Shown here one piece after another: positions 8,602 through 16,902 of a DNA stretch of 64,000 bases. The first letter of the stretch is position 1, and each line of letters begins with the position of its first letter. Source of the stretch: Anaerolineales bacterium (lineage in GTDB: Bacteria > Chloroflexota > Anaerolineae > 4572-78 > J111); the NCBI GenBank assembly GCA_020634855.1, contig JACKAU010000003.1, forward strand, positions 930,001-994,000, given 5' to 3'. The notes below the pieces were generated by a model. The model saw only the letters and a program-made list of their open reading frames with translations, ran no database searches and was not told the DNA's origin. The position numbers were made by a program, and so were the translations under genes.

Positions 8602-9948
8602 CTACTGCCCGCCCATCGCTGCGGCGAGGTCGGCGGCCCAGTCGTAGCTGGTCAGGAAGGGATCGGGCTTGACCGCGCCGTCGCTCTCCCAGATGGTGTC
8701 GATCAGGCCATCCTCACGAATTTCGCCGATGCGGACGATCTTAAAGGTGTGGTGGTTTTCACCATCAACCGTGACCAGACCTTCCGGGGCATCGAAGGTG
8801 ATTTCGTTCTCTAACGCGGCGGCCTTCACCGCATCGACATCGGTCGACGCGGCCGCTTCAGCCATCTCTTTCCACAGATAGACGCCGAAGTAACCGGCTT
8901 CGATGGGGTCAGCCGTCACGCGGTCTTCACCGTAGGCGGCTTTGTAGTTAGCCACGAACTCTTCATTGGTGGGGGAGTCGACGGTCTGGTAGTAGTTCCA
9001 GGCAGTCAGGTGACCGGCGATGTTCTCCGGCCCGATACCGCGTACTTCCTCTTCCGCCACACTAACCGACATCACCGGCAGATCTTCCGGGGTGAAACCG
9101 GCATCCTTGAACTGCTTGAAGAAGGCCACGTTGCTGTCGCCGTTGAGGGTGTTGAAGATGGCGTCCGGTTGGGCGGCTTGGATTTTGCTGATGATCGTGC
9201 TGAATTCGGTATCGCCCAAGGGCAGATACTCTTCACCGGCTAACGTCGCGCCGGCGTCTTCCAGTTGCAGTTTGATAATGGTGTTGGCCGTGCGGGGGAA
9301 GACGTAGTCCGAACCGAGCAGGTAGATGTTGCTGTAACCCTGGTCGAGTAGGTACTGCACGCCGGGGATAATCTGTTGGGTCGGCTCCGCGCCGGTGTAG
9401 AAGATATTCGGCGACGATTCCAGCCCTTCGTACTGCACCGGGTAGAACAGCAGCCCGTTCAGGTCTTCAAAGACCGGCAGCATGGCCTTGCGGCTGGCGC
9501 TGGTCCAACCGCCGAAGACAACGGCCACTTCATCTTCCTGGATCAGCTTGCGGGCTTTCTCAGCGAAGGTCGGCCAGTCGCTGGCTCCGTCTTCGATGAT
9601 CGGCTCGATCTGGCGGCCCATCACGCCACCGGCAGCATTGATCTCCTCAATCGCCATCAGGGTGGCATCTTTGACCGACACTTCGCTGATCGCCATCGTC
9701 CCGCTCAATGAGTGCAGGATACCGACTTTGATCGGGCCTTCTTCAGCTTCGGCGACTTCTTCTTCGGCCGGGGCTTCCGCTTCGGTCGCGTCGGCTTCCT
9801 CGGCGGCCGGTTCGGCGGTGGTATCAACGGCTTCCTCGGCAGCCGGTTCTTCCGCCGCCGGTTCGGGAGCCGGAGCGCCGCAAGCGCCCAAAATAAACAT
9901 TAACAAGATAAGGGTAATGGTTAAAAAAGGACCAACTTTCTTTGACAT
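8602..9948 (-). CDS. urtA: Urea ABC transporter substrate-binding lipoprotein UrtA
   Basis: 448-residue lipoprotein. Signal peptide with lipobox LGAC (lipid Cys 23), then a long Pro/Ala/Glu-rich tether to about residue 72, then a type I periplasmic-binding fold. UrtA-type motifs are IKVGILHSLSGTMAISE, INAAGGVMGRQIEPIIEDGASDW, GWTSASRKAMLPVFE, YPVQYEGLESSPNIFYTGA and WNYYQTVDSP. Binds urea outside the membrane and delivers it to UrtBC. GAGGAG lies before the ATG. It heads the operon; the roughly 800-bp region upstream should hold its promoter, which I could not pin down. The ureF/ureD genes beyond it link the operon to urea use. Confidence 0.95.
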   Translation of the reverse strand: MSKKVGPFLTITLILLMFILGACGAPAPEPAAEEPAAEEAVDTTAEPAAEEADATEAEAPAEEEVAEAEEGPIKVGILHSLSGTMAISEVSVKDATLMAIEEINAAGGVMGRQIEPIIEDGASDWPTFAEKARKLIQEDEVAVVFGGWTSASRKAMLPVFEDLNGLLFYPVQYEGLESSPNIFYTGAEPTQQIIPGVQYLLDQGYSNIYLLGSDYVFPRTANTIIKLQLEDAGATLAGEEYLPLGDTEFSTIISKIQAAQPDAIFNTLNGDSNVAFFKQFKDAGFTPEDLPVMSVSVAEEEVRGIGPENIAGHLTAWNYYQTVDSPTNEEFVANYKAAYGEDRVTADPIEAGYFGVYLWKEMAEAAASTDVDAVKAAALENEITFDAPEGLVTVDGENHHTFKIVRIGEIREDGLIDTIWESDGAVKPDPFLTSYDWAADLAAAMGGQ

Positions 9949-10056
9949 TATCTTCTCCTCAATAACTAACTGTGCGAAAGTTGTCCTGGCCTTTTAACCT
10001 CCGTGACGCTACAAACTTACCGCTCAAAAAGCATGGCGATCTCTATAGCGCTGTGG

Positions 10057-10170
10057 TATAATTAAAAAAGGCAGGACGGTTTCGGACAAACCGTGGGTCT
10101 TGGCGGGCCTGGTTATATCCGAGCGTTTTGTCGACATCTGGGAGGTACCGCGTATGCGGTATCTCCTTTT
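10057..10170 (+). ncRNA. Candidate small RNA: extended -10 promoter followed by a terminator
   Basis: In the gap between urtA and ureD, a perfect extended -10 (TGGTATAAT, hexamer 10057-10062) is followed about 80 bp later by a plus-strand terminator: 11-bp stem GGAGGTACCGC (10141-10151), loop GTAT, complementary arm 10156-10166 with one G-U pair, then TTTT. The interval holds another hairpin (ACGGTTT/AAACCGT, 10076-10094). No open frame is plausible. I do not recognise the RNA family. The rest of the 10,171-10,510 stretch is AT-rich, with one small hairpin at about 10,336-10,354. Confidence 0.45.
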
Positions 10171-10510
10171 CCTTTAAATTGACATAGATTTAAATTTATA
10201 TATTGAAATTCCTATAAGGAAATGCGAAGGTAGTCGAGGTTAAGGGGGTAGGCCGATCGTCATCATCTCTCTCCTTCCCGTAAGATTTTAGCCAGTAGAG
10301 TTTATAGCGTTTTAGGATTAGGGGAGTTTAAGGCGTTGTTCAGTAGCTGAACAAGCCCTATTTTGAGCAATCTTCTCCCTATTTAATCTAAAACTACATA
10401 CAAATGAAAAACGCCCTCAACTATGCATCTTGAAATAAGATCACAGGTGAGAGCGTCGCGGCTTCCCAAATAAGTGGTCAAGTTAAAAAGATTTAACGTG
10501 TAATGGCATA

Positions 10511-10570
10511 AAAAATGCCTCGGCGACAGGTCATAACGCGTATTGGCTGTTATGACTCGTCGCTGAGGCA
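10511..10570 (-). terminator. Terminator downstream of ureD
   Basis: A 22-bp imperfect stem (10516-10537 with 10549-10570). On the minus strand it is followed by TTTTTT (complement of 10510-10515), as expected for the end of the ureF-ureD transcript. Confidence 0.75.
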
Positions 10571-10762
10571 CTGGTCACATCTAAGAAGTCAGTACTTTGA
10601 GACAGAATATCATACCTACGGGTCTTTGTCAAATATGATAATTACTGAAACTTCGGAATAATGCATGCCCATATCGCCGTCTGAGTGCTTACCACGGGGA
10701 GCAAGGAGTAGGAAGTAGGGATTAAGGGAAAAAACGCCTACTTCTTATCCAAGGTTATGAAG

Positions 10763-11656
10763 TTAGTATAATTTACGAGGTAGAATAGCCGGCGCATTAT
10801 ACAGCCGGTGTTTCGCCGCCTGCCATAATTCGATGAGGGTGGTTTGCAGATCACGCCCGGTGCAGCCCAAACCACGAACGACCAGCCCATCGCGGGGCAG
10901 GGTGCTGACGGCCCAAGTAGTGGCCTGGCCCATCGACGCCGATGGGGTCAACGCAACCAACTCCTGCTCGAGGTCGATCCACACCGCTTCCGGCTGACCG
11001 GTGCGGCATATATAGAAGGTACTGAAATAGCGATAAGGGCCTAAGCGCACGGTCGAGGTCACCGGCCGTGCGCTCGGTTCGAGGCGCAGCCGCTCGATGG
11101 CGATGGGCCGGCCGCCGGCGGTAATATCGACCGTCATGTCTAGCTGCTCGTAGGCAAACAACTCGTCACGAGTCTCCCGGCCGGGCGCGATGATCTCCCA
11201 CCAAAAAAGACCGGCGTCATCGGCCAACGCAATCCGGGTGGTTTGGCGATACCGTGATCCGGCGAACGGGATAAGCGGATCGGGCAAATATTCCAGCAAT
11301 CCCCCGGCCTCGATTGTGAAACATGTGGTCTGCACGGCGTCGGGCCGGCCGGAGCGATGGCGGTAGACGCGGGTCGCGCCCGGCGTGGTCAACTGCGCTC
11401 GCGCGCCGGGGCCGACCGTGGCCGTCACCGTCAGGGCGTCGCCGCCCAACACCCCGCCGGACACGTTATGCAGGTGAGCCATAGCCGCGCCGCCGGGCTG
11501 GTTAAACCCGCGAACCACCCGCAACGGCGGCGTCTGCTCAACCACCCGCAAGTTAGTCTGCGGCGTCGTTGGGCTGAGATAGAAGTGTATATTCAAGCGA
11601 CCGTCGGTGCGGTGCGGTGAGGTTAATGAAGTTGACGTTGTTGACATAGGTAACAT
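10763..11656 (-). CDS. ureD: Urease accessory protein UreD
   Basis: 297-residue UreD/UreH protein, a scaffold that binds apo-urease and, with UreF and UreG, delivers nickel. Recognisable features are GGVLGGDALTVTATVGPGARAQLTTPGATRVYR, the LLEYLPDPLIPFAGSRY segment and GRETRDELFAYEQLD. It follows ureF on the same strand with a 209-bp gap filled by inverted repeats. No strong ribosome-binding site precedes the first ATG (11656); a second at 11647 is an alternative. No ureA, ureB, ureC, ureE or ureG is present in the window. Confidence 0.93.
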   Translation of the reverse strand: MLPMSTTSTSLTSPHRTDGRLNIHFYLSPTTPQTNLRVVEQTPPLRVVRGFNQPGGAAMAHLHNVSGGVLGGDALTVTATVGPGARAQLTTPGATRVYRHRSGRPDAVQTTCFTIEAGGLLEYLPDPLIPFAGSRYRQTTRIALADDAGLFWWEIIAPGRETRDELFAYEQLDMTVDITAGGRPIAIERLRLEPSARPVTSTVRLGPYRYFSTFYICRTGQPEAVWIDLEQELVALTPSASMGQATTWAVSTLPRDGLVVRGLGCTGRDLQTTLIELWQAAKHRLYNAPAILPRKLY

Positions 11657-11696
11657 CTAAGGCTTTCACATCGACAAAAATTGTCGAACTCGTTAA

Positions 11697-11790
11697 AACA
11701 AATGGTGAATGGTGAATAATTAAACAATTAATGGTGAATGGAAAAATAACTTCACAATTCACCATTAATTATTCACCATTAATTATTACC
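11697..11790. repeat. Inverted repeat of the ATGGTGAAT / ATTCACCAT type
   Basis: Tandem ATGGTGAATGGTGAATAATTA units face ATTCACCATTAATTATTCACC units, so the ureF-ureD gap can fold into a long AT-rich hairpin. Related tandem motifs recur at 12,629-12,700. No coding potential. Confidence 0.6.
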
Positions 11791-11865
11791 TGGCTTCCTA
11801 TTCTTGGAGATTAGAGACTGGAGATTGAGTTTTTCCCCTACTCCCTACTACCTACCCCCTAACCC

Positions 11866-12579
11866 CTAACTGATAAACAACCGCGTCGGCAGTCCCGGAT
11901 GCTGCATCGCAGCGACATCGACCAGCGTGGCGCAGCTATACGCCGCCGGGCCGTCGAGATCGCCATCCTGGCTAACCTGCGCGGCGGCGATGAGGGCGGG
12001 CTTAAGCTGCCACGATAATTGGGCCGCCTGACGCTGGCCGAGCGGCAGCAAGCGCTGGCAGGCCGAGATCAGACCGGCCAGATTTTGCTGCAAATAGGCC
12101 AGCACGGTTAGCTCCTCGTCGATACCCAACACCTGCCCCACCACCCCAAACACGGTCGCGTGATGCAGATCGATCCCGGCCCTCAGCGCTGAGGCCGAAG
12201 CCAGATGCAGCACCGGCGAGGACGGCTCGATGAGTGAGCCGGCCAGGTGTAAAAACCGTTTGCCCAACATGGCGCTGGCCTGCCGGCTCTCGCGGGCCGG
12301 TTTCAAAGCGCTCAACCGCGCATTCAGATCGAGCCAACGCGTTTCAAAGTCCCGCTCGTCTGCCAGCGCGGCGGCGCGATAGGCCAGCCGCCCATACAGC
12401 GCTTCCACCGCGCCGGCTTCCATAATATAGTCGCCAAAAAAGCCGGCCAACTGCGGCGTGGTCAAGCGGCCGGCCGCCACCAGTGTTTCCAGCCCAAATG
12501 AGTGGGCCGTCGAGCCGATGGGCAGGGCGCTGTCGGCCAGTTGTAAGAGTTGCAGGTGGTTAAGGTGACTTTGGGTCAT
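11866..12579 (-). CDS. ureF: Urease accessory protein UreF
   Basis: 237-residue all-alpha UreF. Motifs: LLQLADSALPIGSTAHSFGLETLV at the N-terminus (family hallmark), KPARESRQASAMLGKRFL in the middle and ATVFGVVGQVLGIDEE later. UreF acts as a GTPase-activating or checkpoint partner of UreG on the UreD-urease complex. It is the first gene of a two-gene set with ureD, detached from urease structural genes. The urea importer just downstream supports a real urea-catabolic role, with urease encoded elsewhere. Confidence 0.93.
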   Translation of the reverse strand: MTQSHLNHLQLLQLADSALPIGSTAHSFGLETLVAAGRLTTPQLAGFFGDYIMEAGAVEALYGRLAYRAAALADERDFETRWLDLNARLSALKPARESRQASAMLGKRFLHLAGSLIEPSSPVLHLASASALRAGIDLHHATVFGVVGQVLGIDEELTVLAYLQQNLAGLISACQRLLPLGQRQAAQLSWQLKPALIAAAQVSQDGDLDGPAAYSCATLVDVAAMQHPGLPTRLFIS

Positions 12580-12628
12580 AAAGGTGATATGTTAGTCTGG
12601 GTTAAAGGCAATATCGCACTTTAGGGCG

Positions 12629-12702
12629 AGTAAATGGTAAATGGTAATTAGAGATTGAATAGCCAATTACCAATTACCATTTACTAATTACCATTTACCA
12701 GA
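12629..12702. repeat. Inverted repeat of the ATGGTAAAT / ATTTACCAT type
   Basis: AAATGGTAAATGGTAATTAG faces CCAATTACCAATTACCATTTAC, forming an AT-rich foldback upstream of ureF. Same style as the repeat in the ureF-ureD gap. Confidence 0.55.
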
Positions 12703-12828
12703 TAATAAACGCGGATGGGTGATTTACCAAATATAGCAACGCAGCCATTTGTCCCGGCTGTATTTCAGAATTGGAGTAAACCACGCGTTGAAACAGTGAA
12801 ACACTGAAAAGGATGATATCACTGAACT

Positions 12829-13120
12829 CTATACTGATATCAGAATGAAACCAGAACTTTTCAAGCGAGCGGAGGGTAGGGGCGATGGCAACGTCAACGA
12901 CGCCGCCGTTTATGGCCGGTTACCCAATGACGTTGCCTCGCCCGCCTAGGGAACGGCCTGGTGGTTGGTAACCGTAGGTCACACCCCCCGACCACGGGCG
13001 AGGCAATCGGATTGGAGCTGTGCCTTGCCTCACCACCGCTCGGGCCGATTGCCATCGCCCCTACGCTACCCGATGAAACCTCGATCAAAAGTTTCGATTT
13101 CAAATTGATTTCAGTATAGT
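12829..13120. mobile_element. Foldback, MITE-like element
   Basis: About 290 bp with long imperfect inverted arms. The outer arms are CTATACTGATATCA (12829 on) and its approximate complement ending at 13120. The inner arms are perfect: GTAGGGGCGATGGCAA at 12876-12891 and its complement at 13049-13064. An internal pair, TTGCCTCGCCCG (12933-12944) and its complement (12995-13006), adds another stem. Outside the arms, GAAACAGTGAAACACTG (12790) faces CAGTGATTCACTGTTTC (13197). Direct copies of CAGCCATTTGTCCC flank the whole at 12742-12755 and 13237-13250. There is no transposase, so a non-autonomous element is inferred. The rest of the 12,580-13,489 gap shows only repeats and a promoter. Confidence 0.6.
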
Positions 13121-13277
13121 CTTAAATTCTCGGTTCCGCTTAAGGTTGGATTGAGGCGAATCCGGAGCGTAGAGACGTCAGCGCTCTCATTTCCATCAGT
13201 GATTCACTGTTTCTATCTCGCCCCATAACTGAAACACAGCCATTTGTCCCAGTCTATTCCGGTCAAACCTATTTTTC

Positions 13278-13286
13278 TGTTATAAT
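13278..13286 (+). promoter_or_regulatory. Extended -10 promoter upstream of the first NACHT gene
   Basis: TGTTATAAT at 13278-13286 is a consensus extended -10 with no good -35. The 200-bp leader that follows contains a foldback (TAGGAAGTA and TACTTCCTA, about 13363-13410). Confidence 0.55.
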
Positions 13287-13489
13287 ACTTCAAGTTGCCA
13301 CGTGGCTCAGGTGTAACTAAAAAACCAACGTTACCGCCCTAAGAACATTGGGAGTAAGGCGTAAGGCGTAGGAAGTAAGCGGTTTTATCCCCTTAAGCCC
13401 TACTTCCTACTCCCTACCCCCCGGTTTGGACAGCCAGGCGGCAGATTGAGCCATAATAGGACCATACCTCACCTATGGAATGAAACGGC

Positions 13490-16177
13490 ATGGACAAAGC
13501 CCTATTCGACCGCATAGTGCAGCAGCTACTACCACAGATGACCGACCCGGCGGCCCGCCAAGCGCTGGTGACGAGCGCCCTGTACGGCGCGCCGGTGCTG
13601 CCACACATCGACTGGACCGGCGCGGCGGAGCCGTTTACCCGCCGACTGGTGGGCCAACTGGACAAATACAGCGACATCGCCGCCGACCGGCCGGCGATAG
13701 TGGCCTTGTTGGACGAAGTGAAGGCCCAAGTGGGCGTCGACCGGCAGCAGCAGATCGACACCCTGATCTTGGAACTAACCACCGACGTCGAGCGGCAGTT
13801 GGCCGAGCTGCGGCAGGTAATTCAAGCCGACCAAGCCGCCCTGGCCGCCGCGCCGGCGGAAGAGCGGGCTGAGGTGGAAACGCGGCTGGCCGGGGCGCAA
13901 GCCAAGCTGGCCGAACTGGCGAAGGTGCAAACCGGCGATCTGCCGGCCGAATTTGCCGGGGTGTTGAACGCCATCCGGCGCGAGGCCGACCCGCCCTTTT
14001 TGCCGCCGGAGACGGTCGAGGCGCTGCTGCGTCACTCACCGGCCAACGCGACCCAGCAGCGGTTGGCTCAGATTGCCGAGTGGTCGCTGCCGCGCTATGC
14101 CCTGGACAAACGCTTTGTCAGCTTGACCCTGCTGCTGGACCAGGGCGAGGCCACGCCCCAACGCTGGCAGGCCGACGACCTTCGCTTCGACGATTTACGC
14201 CAGGTGCTGGCCGAGGTACCCGATCCAGCCCTGGTGCTGCTGGGCGCGCCGGGATCGGGCAAATCGACCCTGCTGCGCCGCTTGCAACTGGATCACAGCA
14301 TCGACCAACTGCGCCAGGCCGGGCCGGCGGTTACCTTTTTCATTCAACTCAACAGCTATCGCGATACGACCGAGCCGCGCGACTGGCTCAACGCGGCCTG
14401 GGCCAAGCGCTACCCGGCTTTGGCCCCGCTGGACGACTATCTGGGCCAAGGGCGAGTGATGTTACTGCTGGACGCCCTCAACGAGATGCCGCACAGCAGC
14501 GACGCCGAGTATGACCACAAGGTGGGCCTGTGGCGGGCCTTCATTCAGGAGATCGTCACGCCGGGCAACCGGGCCGTCTTCGCCTGCCGCAGCCTCGATT
14601 ACAGCGCCAGCCTGAGCCGCCCGGAGCTGCGCGTGCCGCAAATCGAAGTGCAGCCGATGGCGCCGGAGCAGGTGCGGCAGTTCATCGAGCGGTACAGCCC
14701 GGCCCGAGCCGAGGCCATTTGGCAGGAGCTGGCCGGCAGCCCCCCGTTCGATCTGTATCGCACCCCGATTTACCTGAAGCTGCTGCTGGATCAGGTGGAA
14801 CAGGATCAACGCCTGCCCAGGGGCAAAGCCGAGTTGTTCACCCAATTCGTCCGCCAGCAGATCAGGCGCAATATCGACCACCCACTGCTTGGCCCGCCGG
14901 CCCATGACCTGCTGGACCGGCGCGACCGCACCAAACTGGCCCGCGATAAGTGGCCGTCGCCCTTTGACCTGCCGGAGCGGGGCCTGCTGCTGCCCAGCCT
15001 GAGCCGGCTGGCTTTCAACATGCAGCAGACCGGCCTGGAAACAGAGGGCGCGACGGTGCGCATCGATTACGATGAAGCCTGTCAGCAGCTTGACTGCGAC
15101 CAGGCCGAGGCCATCCTCACCGCCGGGGTAGCCCTGGCCGTGCTGGACGAGGATATCGCCCGCGATGAGCTGACCTTCTTCCACCAACTGCTCCAGGAAT
15201 ATTTCGCGGCCCGGCAGTTGGCCCGCACGCCCGACCCCAACCTGGTTCACCGCGACTGGGCCGTCTGGACCGTTACCCCCACCCTGGCGGAAACGCTGGC
15301 CGACCTGGCCGACGGCGACCCGCTGCCGCCGCTGCCCCAGACCGGCTGGGAAGAGACCACCCTGACCGCCGCGCCCATGGCCCCCGACCCGACCGCCTTC
15401 ATCCGCGACCTGATCCCGCACAACCTACCCCTGGCCGCCCGCTGCGCGGCCTCGCCGGAGGTGAGGTTGCCCTCACCCCAACCCTCTCCCAGAGGGATTC
15501 AAGGGCGGCCAGGGCCCCAGGCTTTCGAGGCCGGCGAGCATTCTACCTCCCAGCCTCCCCTGCTGGGGAGGAGCAATACTTCCCCCAGCGGGGGGACAGA
15601 GGGGAATATGGGCCAACCCAAACTATCCGCCCTTGACGGGCTAAAACACGACCTCCAAACCGCCCTCATCGCCCGCACCCAAGACATGACCGCCGACCTG
15701 CGCGCCCGCATTGCGGCCGGGCTGGCCCTGGGCGAACTGGGCGACCCCGCTGGCCCGCCACACCGGCCCCTACGGCGACTACCTGCGCCCGCCGCTGGTC
15801 GATATTCCCGCCGGCGTCTATCCCATCGGCGACGACGACAGCCCGTAGACGATGAAAAACCGGCCCACACCGTCGAGCTGGCCGCCTTTCAGATCGGGCA
15901 GTTCCCGGTGACCAACGCCGAGTACGCCCTGTTTATCGCGGCCGGGGGCTACGACGACGAGCAGTGGTGGGAGACCGCCGAAGCGCAAGCCTGGCGGCGC
16001 GGCGAGGGCAGCAGCGAGGGCAGTAAACAGCAGTGGCGGGATAACCGTAAAACATTTCAAAGCTGGACCGAGGAGCATATCCGAGGGCTGGTCAGCAAAA
16101 CCGGATCACCAGCCAGCAGGCCGATGATTGGATTACGATTCGCAACTGGAATGATGAACGCTTTGAGCAGCAGCTGA
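13490..16177 (+). CDS. NACHT ATPase with C-terminal FGE-sulfatase domain, DGR target 1 (frameshifted)
   Basis: STAND-class ATPase, probably an intracellular sensor. Residues 1-90 form a helical, death-fold-like effector-associated domain (LFDRIVQQLLPQMTDPAAR...IDWTG); I do not assign its class. A coiled stretch (about 90-150) follows. NACHT starts near 245: P-loop GAPGSGKST at residue 252, Walker B LLLLDALNEMP near 325, and the helical end HQLLQEYFAARQL near 570. At about 660-705 an in-frame palindromic repeat is inserted. An FGE-like lectin-fold domain begins at ELAAFQIGQFPVTNAEYALF. Its frame is disturbed by compensating indels at about 15,748 and 15,838, and a further shift near 16,103 ends the frame at 16177; the domain continues in other frames to 16776. 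Bacterial NACHT proteins of this type are conflict-system sensors. Function here is inferred. Confidence 0.85.
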   Translation: MDKALFDRIVQQLLPQMTDPAARQALVTSALYGAPVLPHIDWTGAAEPFTRRLVGQLDKYSDIAADRPAIVALLDEVKAQVGVDRQQQIDTLILELTTDVERQLAELRQVIQADQAALAAAPAEERAEVETRLAGAQAKLAELAKVQTGDLPAEFAGVLNAIRREADPPFLPPETVEALLRHSPANATQQRLAQIAEWSLPRYALDKRFVSLTLLLDQGEATPQRWQADDLRFDDLRQVLAEVPDPALVLLGAPGSGKSTLLRRLQLDHSIDQLRQAGPAVTFFIQLNSYRDTTEPRDWLNAAWAKRYPALAPLDDYLGQGRVMLLLDALNEMPHSSDAEYDHKVGLWRAFIQEIVTPGNRAVFACRSLDYSASLSRPELRVPQIEVQPMAPEQVRQFIERYSPARAEAIWQELAGSPPFDLYRTPIYLKLLLDQVEQDQRLPRGKAELFTQFVRQQIRRNIDHPLLGPPAHDLLDRRDRTKLARDKWPSPFDLPERGLLLPSLSRLAFNMQQTGLETEGATVRIDYDEACQQLDCDQAEAILTAGVALAVLDEDIARDELTFFHQLLQEYFAARQLARTPDPNLVHRDWAVWTVTPTLAETLADLADGDPLPPLPQTGWEETTLTAAPMAPDPTAFIRDLIPHNLPLAARCAASPEVRLPSPQPSPRGIQGRPGPQAFEAGEHSTSQPPLLGRSNTSPSGGTEGNMGQPKLSALDGLKHDLQTALIARTQDMTADLRARIAAGLALGELGDPAGPPHRPLRRLPAPAAGRYSRRRLSHRRRRQPVDDEKPAHTVELAAFQIGQFPVTNAEYALFIAAGGYDDEQWWETAEAQAWRRGEGSSEGSKQQWRDNRKTFQSWTEEHIRGLVSKTGSPASRPMIGLRFATGMMNALSSS
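15466..15610 (+). repeat. Palindromic repeat inserted in frame in the first NACHT gene
   Basis: Low-complexity GC-rich palindromes (CCCTCACCCCAACCCTCTCCC, CTCCCCTGCTGGGGAG, CCCCCAGCGGGGGG) of the intergenic type interrupt the coding sequence between the NACHT helical region and the FGE domain. They add Ser/Pro/Gly-rich residues without a stop. A similar but different element sits at the matching place in the second NACHT gene. Confidence 0.6.
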
Positions 16178-16776
16178 GGAATGGTATCCCGCAGGTAAAA
16201 TCTACCACGAGCCGGCATATTGGCAGGACAGCCGCTTCAACAACCCGGCCCAGCCGGTGGTCGGGGTGACCTGGTTTGAGGCTCGGGCCTACTGCCGCTG
16301 GCTCTCGGCCCAGATGGGTGAAACCTTCGATTTGCCGAGCGAAGCCCAGTTCGAAGCGGCGGCTCGCGGCCAGGTCGGGCGACCGTACCCTACGGCGACG
16401 CGTTCGAGATTAGCCGCGGCAACACCTTCGAGAGCCACATTCGGCGCACCACCCGGTCGGCATTTTTGACAACGCCACCCCGGAGGGCGCGTTTGATCTG
16501 GCCGGCAACGCCTACACCTGGACAACCACCATCTACGACCAAAACCAATTTCCTTATCCCTACCGGGCCGATGACGGCCGGGAAAACATCCGTTCTATTG
16601 CGCGGCGGGTGTTGCGCGGTGGCTCCTGGGACTTCGATCAGTGGCGCGCGCGCGGCGTTTCGCTTCAGGGCGGCCCGAACGACCGTTTCAGCAACCTCGG
16701 TTTTCGGGTGTGTCGGCCCCTTCTCGATGAGTTGCTGATCACTGTTGGGCGGTCGGGCGTAGCCCGAAGCGCGTAG
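16178..16776 (+). pseudogene. Out-of-frame remainder of the FGE domain of DGR target 1
   Basis: Reading across frames restores a normal FGE-sulfatase domain: AGKIYHEPAYWQDSRFNNP, QPVVGVTWFEARAYCRWLS, DLPSEAQFEAAARG, YPYGDAFEISRGNTF, TPVGIFDNATPEGAFDLAGNAYTW, and the end RRVLRGGSWDFDQ...NLGFRVCRP. Frame changes are needed near 16,190, 16,393, 16,455, 16,642 and 16,670, mostly at homopolymers. If the indels are assembly errors the gene runs 13490 to the TAG at 16774-16776. If real, the sensor domain is broken. The last 140 bp form the DGR variable repeat. Confidence 0.75.
16582..16721 (+). other. DGR variable repeat VR1
   Basis: From GAAAACATCCGTTCT to CGGGTGTGTCGGCCCC this segment matches VR2 at 17711-17850 almost base for base, whereas sequence just upstream is unrelated. 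Differences fall in codons ending in C or T: GAC, TTC, GAT, a codon reduced to T, GGC, TTT, TTC, then (allowing one lost G near 16,670) GGC, GGC, AAC, GAC, TTC, AGC, AAC. The codons CAG, GCG CGC GCG GCG, CGC, AGG, CCG, CGT and CTC GGT TTT are fixed. This is what adenine-directed mutagenesis of AAC/AAT template codons produces. Confidence 0.82.
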
Positions 16777-16804
16777 CGCTAGCCCCTTCGCCGCAGGCGA
16801 AAAG
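16757..16804 (+). promoter_or_regulatory. Three triloop hairpins downstream of VR1
   Basis: Immediately after the variable repeat lie CGGGC-GTA-GCCCG, AGCGC-GTA-GCGCT and TTCGCC-GCA-GGCGAA, three short stems with three-base loops. The same block follows VR2 in inverted orientation (about 17,632-17,680). DGR variable repeats are often followed by a hairpin or cruciform needed for retrohoming, so these are candidate target-recognition structures. Confidence 0.55.
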
Positions 16805-16902
16805 ATTTTGGAATTTAGCGGTCATCGGTTCCAATCTGCTGAAGGAGCGCAGCCGGAGGCAATCAAATAGAGCAGGTGTTTATTTTTCGCCTAGGTGTGT
16901 GA

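Noticed and set aside
9482..9997. 171-codon frame opposite urtA
   Set aside because: Ser/Ala-rich mirror of the Pro/Ala/Glu linker of UrtA.
10069..10166. Guanidine, fluoride, ZTP or c-di-GMP riboswitch
   Set aside because: I compared remembered consensus motifs and none fits; no gene lies downstream on the same strand.
10383..10571. 62-codon minus-strand frame
   Set aside because: Covers the ureD terminator hairpin; no coding signs.
12894..13103. 69-codon minus-strand frame
   Set aside because: Falls wholly inside the foldback element.
14462..15421. 319-codon antisense frame over the first NACHT gene
   Set aside because: Gly/Gln/Val/Leu-biased shadow of the NACHT coding sequence with no recognisable motif.
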